Positions 57,320-64,000 of a stretch of DNA of 64,000 nt are shown in pieces. The position numbers and the translations under genes were made by a program. Source of the stretch: Proteles cristata cristata (taxonomy: Eukaryota > Chordata > Mammalia > Carnivora > Hyaenidae); NCBI GenBank assembly GCA_017311185.1, contig JAESUZ010004136.1, positions 1,798,001 through 1,862,000 of the forward strand, read 5' to 3'. Within the stretch, counting starts at the first letter, position 1, and each line of letters begins with the position of its first letter. The notes under the pieces were generated by a model that was not told where the DNA came from, searched no databases, and saw nothing but the letters and a program-made list of their open reading frames with translations.

Positions 57320-58330
57320 TGATTTAATAGGAAACACAGGAAAAACGATAAAATTTTAATGAGATCTGAATTAATGAAGATGCACACCATTTTCCTTGAT
57401 GGAAACCCAGCAATATACAGATTTTAGTGCTCCCCATATTAATATATACGTTTAGTATCTCATTTAGAATCCCAACACATTTTCCTTTCTGGAAACTAAC
57501 AAATAGTAAACTTTATCTGGAAGAATGAATGCGTATGCATGCCAATAATATTTGAGAGTAAAAAAAAAAAAAAAAGGAAAAGGATTGGTTCCATCATATA
57601 TCAGGACATATATTAAAAAGCAGTAATAAATTAGTATGGTATGGGCATTAAAATAGAAAAATATTAAGAGTACAGATATATATATGTGTATATATATATA
57701 TATATATACACATATGTATGTATATATATATACATATAAATCCATACATGTGGATTTAGTATTGATAAAAATCACCTTTATATATATATATTATATATAT
57801 ATTAAGATTACAGATATATATACACATATATATGTATGTATATATACATAATCCATATATATGGATTTAGTATTGATAAAAATCACCTTTATATATATAG
57901 ATTAAGAGTACAGATATATATACATATATATGTATGTATATATACATATAAATCCTTATATATGGCTTTAGTATTGATAAAAATCACTTTTCTGCCAGGA
58001 ACAGGGCACAATGATAGCCTATTCAGTAAATAACAATGGGAATAATTTTCCAAACGGGAGATCCTTTCTATGATGATAGATAAATGAGAAGCCATAGAGG
58101 AAAATATCTGACAAGTTTGGCTCTGTAAATCTTTCAAATTCCTGTTCAGAAACATACAGCATCAGCAAAAATATTTCTGTTCAGCAAAATAAAATGTAAG
58201 CAAAATCATAGGCAGGAAGAAAAAGATTTGCACATATGTATCAGATGCCATGTCAATCTCCTTAACAAACAAAGAGTTTCTATAAACCAATGAGCAAAAG
58301 GTATTCTCTACTTGGAGAATACTAAAAGAC
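57320..58330 (+). mobile_element. Old L1-like remnant
   Basis: Weak resemblance to L1 ORF2 (gcagtaataaattagtatgg; the later aaagatttgcacatatgtat stretch). Strongly diverged and split by the tandem repeat at 57663. Confidence 0.45.
57663..57991. repeat. Three-copy tandem repeat (about 91-138 bp units)
   Basis: Units start at 57663, 57801 and 57901 with attaagagtacagat-type sequence. Each ends ttagtattgataaaaatcac, and they differ mainly in the length of internal (TA)n. Confidence 0.92.
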
Positions 58331-59197
58331 AATGGTGTTTAAATCGGACTTTGATACAGTGGTAATAAACAATCTCCAGATCTCAGTAGCCTTTTATCAC
58401 ATTACATGTCAAACACAGGTCAGTAGAGGAGGCTCTGCTTCACACAGTTACCCAAGGACCCAAGGTGACAGAAGCCCCCCTACTTTATAGCAGTACAATC
58501 TGGCATACATGACTTTCTAAGCTACTGCAGTGGGGGCAGAAAGTGCTAAGTATCTCCTTTGGGAATTAAGTGCTTTGGGCTGATATAACATGTTTTCGGT
58601 CAGAACTAGACCCAGGAAATATGGGGCAGTAGCCGAAACCAAGAGGATCTGAGTTGGAATCCTATTCTTTCATTTAAAACACTGTGAATATCCCGGCAGC
58701 TGCTGTGGTTGTGAGGTTTCAAAACAATTTATATAAAGTAGCGTGTTGTTAGAATCAAACGCTACCATTTCTTTTCTGAAGGTGAAACCATTTCATTAAA
58801 ATTAATATCTAACTTTTGAAAGCAGCCATTAATTAAATAGAGAAATGGACAGTTAAATGGAATCCTTTCCCCAGGTTTCCCCCCGAGCTTTTGAGTGGGT
58901 ATCGTAAGTGAGGACTCAAGTCCACAGTACACTTTTACTAAGCACACATCAGATTTCAAATGCACTAATTCCTTGTCAAAGAAGCACCGTTGTCACTCAT
59001 GAAAAATACTTTTCCAGATGCTCAAAATAATATGTAAAGTCAAATGGATACTAACCTTTTCTTTTTACTGACACAGAATTCTTTAAATATAGTAACTTAT
59101 TTCTCAACAAGATATTACCGTGGTATTCCTCTGCCGAAGGAGTAATCTGGTGACATGATGCATCAGGAGATGGTGCATTTTCCTTTAGAGCTCTTCA

Positions 59198-59408
59198 TTT
59201 TCAATAAAAAAAAAATTTAATGTTTTTATTTATTTTTGAGAGAGAGAGAGACAGAGCATGACCAGAGCAGGGGCAGAGAGAAAGGGAGACACAGAATCTA
59301 AATCTGAGCTGTCAGCACAGAGCCCAACGTGGGGCTTGAACTCACAGGCCATGAGATCATGACCTGAGCTGAAATCGGACGCTTAACCGACTGAGCACCC
59401 AGATGCCC
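59198..59408 (-). mobile_element. SINEC_F-type CAN-SINE
   Basis: Reverse copy; flanks tttagagctcttca (59184-59197) and tctagaactcttca (59409-59422). The 'ggctccaggct' part of the core is deleted. Confidence 0.88.
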
Positions 59409-59619
59409 CTCTAGAACTCTTCAAAGAAAGGCTGTAATACATGTATTAGTGGTGGTAGTTGCTTCCCCCGCCCCCCCCCAACTCAGCACTAATAAGGGTA
59501 GGATAAACTGGCTCTATGGAAATTACATGGAAAATATCACTGTTTGGGGTATAATCTTAAAGCAATACAATAGTAACAAATCACTTGTCTACAATTTAGT
59601 GTTTAAAAGCTCTATTCTT

Positions 59620-59837
59620 TGAGATGCCTGAGTGGCTCAGTTGGTTAAGCATCCAACTTTGGCTCCGGTCACCATCTCATCGTCTATGGGTTCAAGCCCC
59701 ACATTGGGGTCTGTACTGACTGCTCAGAGCCTGGATCCTGCTTTGGATTCTGTCTCCCTCACTCTCTGCCCCTCCCCTGCTCATGCTCTGTCTCTGTATC
59801 TGAAAAATAAAAAAAAAGTTTTAAGTTGAAAATAAAT
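59620..59837 (+). mobile_element. SINEC_F-type CAN-SINE
   Basis: Forward copy flanked by aaaagctctattctt (59605-59619) and aaaagtactattctt (59838-59852). Confidence 0.9.
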
Positions 59838-60079
59838 AAAAGTACTATTCTTTTCCTGAATGTTTTTATATAGATAACTAGTAAAAGCTTTGCTTAGGCT
59901 TCTACTCTTAAAGCCATGAATATAATTATTTCAATAACAAAAGTGAACTTGACTTCAAAAGACAAAGTATGAGATGGGAATATATTAATATAATGAATTC
60001 AAATAAGGCTCTTGCAGAACTCAGGCAGTACAGGAGAACTTTAGGATCTGCCAATAAACAACCCACAAATAACAATTTT

Positions 60080-60120
60080 TAAGAGTCTCATGCCCTACTG
60101 ACTGAGCTAGCCGGGCAATT
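60080..60120 (-). mobile_element. Fragment of a short CAN-SINE
   Basis: aagagtctcatgccctactg and actgagctagccgggcaatt resemble the short old SINE head. Flanked by aaataacaatttt at 60067-60079 and 60121-60133. Confidence 0.6.
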
Positions 60121-60237
60121 AAATAACAATTTTAAAAATATTAAATATTATTGGAAAGGGTAAAGAAATTCTACTGTGATTTTACTAATGAATTCCACAG
60201 GCCCTTATTACGGAGAAGCACTATAATAGCAGTGGTA

Positions 60238-60378
60238 AAGGCCCAGATTTTAGAGTCAGAGCTGAAATTAAGTTATGCATCTATCTTTTTCTACCAGTGT
60301 AACATGGACAAAATCACTCAACCTCTCTGTTCCTCAGTTTACCCTTCTGGAAAATGGGAAGACACAATAACAAATATT
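60238..60378 (+). mobile_element. MIR fragment
   Basis: ttttagagtcagagctgaaa, acctctctgttcctcagttt and tctggaaaatgggaagaca follow MIR. Confidence 0.65.
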
Positions 60379-60404
60379 TGCATATTGTTTCCTATGTGTC
60401 CGAG

Positions 60405-60590
60405 GCTATTAGTATAGTCTTTCCGCTGATCGTATGATGTATAAGTAGTATTATCCATGTTTAGCAAGAAACAAAACCGAGGCTCAGAGAAGTAACTTAT
60501 CCAAAAACCACTTGGCTAGAAGTAGCAAAGTTTTAAATTTGAACCTAATTTGTTTCCAGAGGCTATGCTCCCAATAGTATATGCCTAATA
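60405..60590 (+). mobile_element. MIR fragment
   Basis: aaaaccgaggctcagagaag and taacttatccaaaaaccact match the MIR core. Confidence 0.55.
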
Positions 60591-60631
60591 ATCCTGCTGT
60601 GAAGATGAAATAAGACCATTGTGCAAATGAC

Positions 60632-60707
60632 AGATGTGTGTGTGTGAGTAGGGGCAGGAAGGGGTGTGTACATGCCCATGTGTGTGCGTGTGTGTATGTG
60701 TGTGTGT
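60632..60707. repeat. TG-rich simple repeat
   Basis: Interrupted (TG)n just before a SINE. Confidence 0.8.
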
Positions 60708-60714
60708 TTATAGC

Positions 60715-60925
60715 ACTTTTTTTTTTAATGTTTGTTTATTTTGGAGAGAGAGCAAGCATGAGTAGCAGAGGGGCAGAGAGAGAGGGAGACACAGAATCCA
60801 AAGCAGAATCCAGGCTCTGAGCTGTCAGCACAGAGCCTGACTCAGGGGCGTGAAAACCACGAGCCGTGAGATCGTGACCTGAGCTGAAGTCGGATGCTTA
60901 ATCGACTGAGCCACCCAGATGTCCC
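60715..60925 (-). mobile_element. SINEC_F-type CAN-SINE
   Basis: Reverse copy; tatagc flanks both sides (60709-60714 and 60926-60931). Confidence 0.88.
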
Positions 60926-61029
60926 TATAGCTTTTTTTTCTATGCTCACACAATATTCTGTTCATATCTCTTCCTTTAGCACATTTCGAGAGAATTCTTT
61001 ATTCTACATGTATCTTTCTCGTTCTTTAG

Positions 61030-61225
61030 ATCAGAGGTCACCAAGTGTTTTCTATAAAGGGCCAAACGTAAGTATTTTAGGCTTTGCAGGCCATGGGAGT
61101 GTCTGTTGCAACCACTCAGTTCTGCAGTTGTATCACAAAAGCACTCATAGATAATACCTACACAATACAAATTTATTTGCTAAAACAATGTGCGGGCTAG
61201 ATTTGGCTCCTGGACCAGTTGGTCA
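61030..61225. mobile_element. hAT-Charlie-like non-autonomous DNA transposon
   Basis: cagaggtcaccaagtgtttt, aaagggccaaacgtaagtat, ttaggctttgcaggccatgg and gctagatttggctcctggac match a common mammalian DNA-transposon family. Family name not certain; no transposase. Confidence 0.6.
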
Positions 61226-62076
61226 AACCTTACTTCCAGTGATGAGCACTTCGAGGGTATAGATGTGGAAACAGTTGTAGTCTACCTCACTGAGTCTCTG
61301 AGCACCCGGCTAAAAATTTAGGGGAGACTCTCACACAGACATTTTATCTTTTTTGATTTCGTTAGGCTCTAAGATGGACCTACTTGATATTAATCCATTG
61401 GATCCCAAAGCAGATGCCTTATTTTTCTATAAGGATGAGGACAAATTTGGCCTGTCTAGAAAAGACATTTTCCTTATTTCCTAAGTGTGAAGGGTCTGAG
61501 GTGTTACTCCAGGGGCAAGCTACCTGTCACAGTTTCTTGGTTGCTGGCATCAGACATGAGACTCCTGGGTCAAAGACAAAAGACTTTGTTACTCCCCGCA
61601 CAGCAAGCAGCGTGAGCCAAGCACAGTGTGTCAGTTCTCCTTGCTCCCTAGTCACATGGGGCCGATCTGGATAGACCCAGGGCTGGATGCCTGCAAGTGT
61701 AGTGGATTGTGCTTCAGGAGAGGGGCCTTGCTCCTACAGAACCCAGTCTTTTATCATGGGCAGTAAGCATAGCTACCCTTTCACCAGAGGGAGACACTAT
61801 CCCTTATCTTCCCAGGCTGTGTGCCAACATCCTTGAAAAGAGAGTCAAGGCAGAACAAAGGCAGTCAGGAAGCCTCTGTTTGTAAGACATGAAGTAACAA
61901 AGGAGAGTCATGGAGAATTCTCTCCCAGGAGCTTGATCAATTCTTATAGTATAAAAGGCTTTATGGAATTTTTTAATCTATAAAATAGAGATAATCGACA
62001 TGTGGTTATGGAAACCTAGCCATTAACTCAATAGTTATATATATGAATGGCTTTTTAATTTTTTAAGTTTGTCTGT

Positions 62077-62304
62077 TTTTTTTAATTTTTTTAATGTTTA
62101 TTTGGTGAGAGAGAGAGAGAGAGAGAGACAGAGCATGAGTGGGGGAGGGGCAGAGAGAGAGGGAGACACAGAATTTGAAATAGGTGCCAGGTTCTGAGTT
62201 AGCTGTCAGCACAGAGCCCGACATGGGGCTCGAACCCATAAACTGTGAGATCATGGCCTGAGCCGAAGTCAGACACTTAACTGGTTTAGCCAACCAGGTG
62301 CCCT
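62077..62304 (-). mobile_element. SINEC_F-type CAN-SINE
   Basis: Reverse copy with long GA run; head TAGCCAACCAGGTGCCC. Confidence 0.88.
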
Positions 62305-62512
62305 ATTTGTTTTGAGAGAGAGAGAGAGACACACACACACACAGTATGAGTGGGGGAGGGGCAGAGAGAAGAAGAGAGAGAGAATCCCACGCAGCCTCCT
62401 TGCTGTCTGTACAGAGCCCAATGCAGGGCTCAAACTCACAAACCATGAGATCATGACCTGAGCTGAAACCAAGAGTCGGACACTTAACTGACTGAGCCAC
62501 CCAGGTGCCCCT
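62305..62512 (-). mobile_element. SINEC_F-type CAN-SINE abutting another
   Basis: Reverse copy starting directly at the head of the previous one, with (GA)n(CA)n in the middle. Confidence 0.87.
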
Positions 62513-62766
62513 TTGGAAATATTTTTATAATACTTTATATAAATACAGGTTGATTATATATATGTAACTATTTATCAGTTCAATGACTTATATATCACCT
62601 CAGTGACTCGTGAGTCCAATTTTCTTTCTCACAAAAGGAGTGTTGGTGAGAAAGTATGGTAAGTTTCCCTCAGGATCATCCCCCTAACCTTGTCTTCAAG
62701 TTCAAATTCAGATAAGCCTCATTTTCTCCACTGAGCTTCCCCAGATGCCTTTTGCTCTTCTGATGA

Positions 62767-62989
62767 CATCTTTCTTTTTTTTTTTTTTTTTTAACATTTT
62801 ATTTATTTTGGAGAGACGGAGACAGCATGAGCGAGGGAAGGGAAGAGAGAGGGAGACAGAATCTGAAGCAGGCTCCAGGCTCTGAGCTGTCAGCACAGAG
62901 CCCAACACAGGGCTCGAACCCACCAACAGTGATATCATGACTTGAGCAGAAGTTAGACGCTTAACCGACTGAGCCACCCAGGCGCCCCA
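62767..62989 (-). mobile_element. SINEC_F-type CAN-SINE
   Basis: Reverse copy with poly-T; head GAGCCACCCAGGCGCCCC, close to consensus. Confidence 0.9.
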
Positions 62990-63094
62990 GATGACTTCTA
63001 TAACCTGATCTTTGGCACTCACTTTGGCTTTTCCCCATATACTTACTGCCTGGCACAATCATTTTCCTAATGAGCATAAACATCAGTTTTCAGA

Positions 63095-63540
63095 GCAACA
63101 GAGAAACTTGGAATCAGAGAAACTTGGGTTTGAGCCCTCCTTCTATCATTCTTAACCATGGGATGTCGAGCAAATGTTTTGGTTTTCTTGTCTTTAAACA
63201 TGAGGATGTAATAGGGGTGCCTGGGTTAAGTGTCGGACTCTTGGTTTGGGCCCGGGTCACGATCTCAGTTTCCTGAGTTCGAGTCCGGACCAGGCTCTGT
63301 GCTGACAGTGCTGCAGAGACTGCTTGGGATTCTTTCTCTCTTTCTCTCTCTCTCTGTCCTTCCCCTGCTCGTATGCTCTATTTCTCTGTCTCAAAATAAC
63401 TAACCTTAAAAAGTTTTTTTTTTAATGAGGGTGTAATAATAGTAGTGATCTCCTAAGGTTGCTCTGAGGAGTAAATAATAAGCTAGTGCCTGTAACTTGC
63501 ACTGTGCAGTGCTAAACACGGTAAGCAGATAACTGTTAGC
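63095..63540 (+). mobile_element. MIR interrupted by a SINE
   Basis: cttggaatcagagaaacttg before and ataatagtagtgatctccta after the SINE at 63214 form one MIR. Confidence 0.6.
63214..63424 (+). mobile_element. SINEC_F-type CAN-SINE, head deleted
   Basis: Forward copy; GTGCCTGGGTTAAGTGTCGG shows loss of the GTGGCTCAGTCGG part (A box). Flanked by atgaggatgtaata and atgagggtgtaata. Confidence 0.88.
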
Positions 63541-63690
63541 TATTACACTTTGATCTCCCCCCTATGAAACAGAAGCTTATTTTGCGTCTGGCAAACACCT
63601 TACCGGTAGATTCACTAGCACAAGATAACTTGAGCGATATTTGTTGACCCTCCTGATGCCTTATGCGAACTGGCTTTAAAAACTAAAATG

Positions 63691-63891
63691 TGGGGGCGCC
63701 TGGGTGGCTCAGTCAGTTAAGCGTCCGACTTCAGCTCAGGTCATGATCTCACAGTTCGTGGGTTCGAGCCCTGCATCCGGCTCTGTGCTGACAGCTCAGA
63801 GCCTGGAGTCTGCTTCAGATTCTGTCTCCCTCTCTCTCTGATCTTCCCCTGCTCACTCTCTCTCTCTCAGAAGTAAATAAAAACATTAAAG
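63691..63891 (+). mobile_element. SINEC_F-type CAN-SINE, near consensus
   Basis: Forward copy with perfect flanks aaaactaaaatg (63679-63690 and 63892-63903). Confidence 0.92.
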
Positions 63892-64000
63892 AAAACTAAA
63901 ATGGGATTTTCACGAGTCTTCATTTTCATCTGGATACTTTTGAATGTAGCAGGGTGGTCAAGAAAGGTACTCCCATTTCCGGGTAAACTTCCTGTTCCCT

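Larger units (their letters stand above)
55502..64000 (+). other. ARMC3 3' UTR and downstream intergenic DNA
   Basis: The first kilobase holds three candidate poly(A) signals. Beyond are an old L1-like remnant with a tandem repeat, MIR copies, a hAT-like element and eight SINEs. 58331-59183 and 61230-62076 show nothing I can assign. No second gene was recognised. Confidence 0.7.

Noticed and set aside
1..64000. tRNA genes suggested by A- and B-box-like sequences
   Set aside because: All occurrences sit in CAN-SINE heads, which derive from a tRNA; none has an independent cloverleaf.

Overview
The window is carnivore genomic DNA, most likely from a felid. It is crowded with about 50 tRNA-derived CAN-SINE copies whose sequence matches the cat-lineage SINEC_F type (head GGCGCCTGGGTGGCTCAGTC, then a TC-rich stretch and an AATAAA-containing tail). 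Older shared mammalian repeats (MIR, L2, L1M, MLT1-like LTRs) lie between them. There are no bacterial genes, CRISPR arrays or operons. Most short open frames are readings through repeats.

The only protein-coding gene I can support is the 3' two thirds of ARMC3 (armadillo repeat containing 3) on the + strand. Eleven coding exons run from 8436 to the stop at 55499-55501. All join in consistent phase, giving 568 codons plus a split first codon with no premature stop. The first five exons encode the last armadillo repeats, the middle exons a Ser/Lys/Glu-rich linker, and the last three the C-terminal EDR1/CTR1-like domain. The N-terminal part (roughly 300 residues, judged by the usual length of the family) must lie to the left of the window. 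ARMC3 is a testis- and cilium-associated protein needed for normal sperm flagella.

Layout: 1-8435, intron with an old L1 in reverse orientation; 8436-8793, two exons split by a 99-bp intron; 8794-25780, a 17-kb intron; 25781-31565, three exons ending the armadillo array; 35501-38020, three small linker exons; 46241-49704, linker and start of the EDR1-like domain; 55292-55501, last exon and stop; 55502-64000, 3' UTR and downstream DNA with old L1 remnants, a tandem repeat and SINEs.

The points most worth checking are: a CpG-dense exon (25781-26030) inside AT-rich introns; tandem or alternative splice sites at 8794/8798 and 37904/37925; a G-quadruplex-type tract 11 bases after the donor at 35602; inverted SINE pairs beside exons; two same-strand L1 3' ends whose recombination would remove two exons in frame; an intronic (ATTTC)12 microsatellite; and three copies of a young SINE subtype with perfect target-site duplications. 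I found no convincing new gene system.
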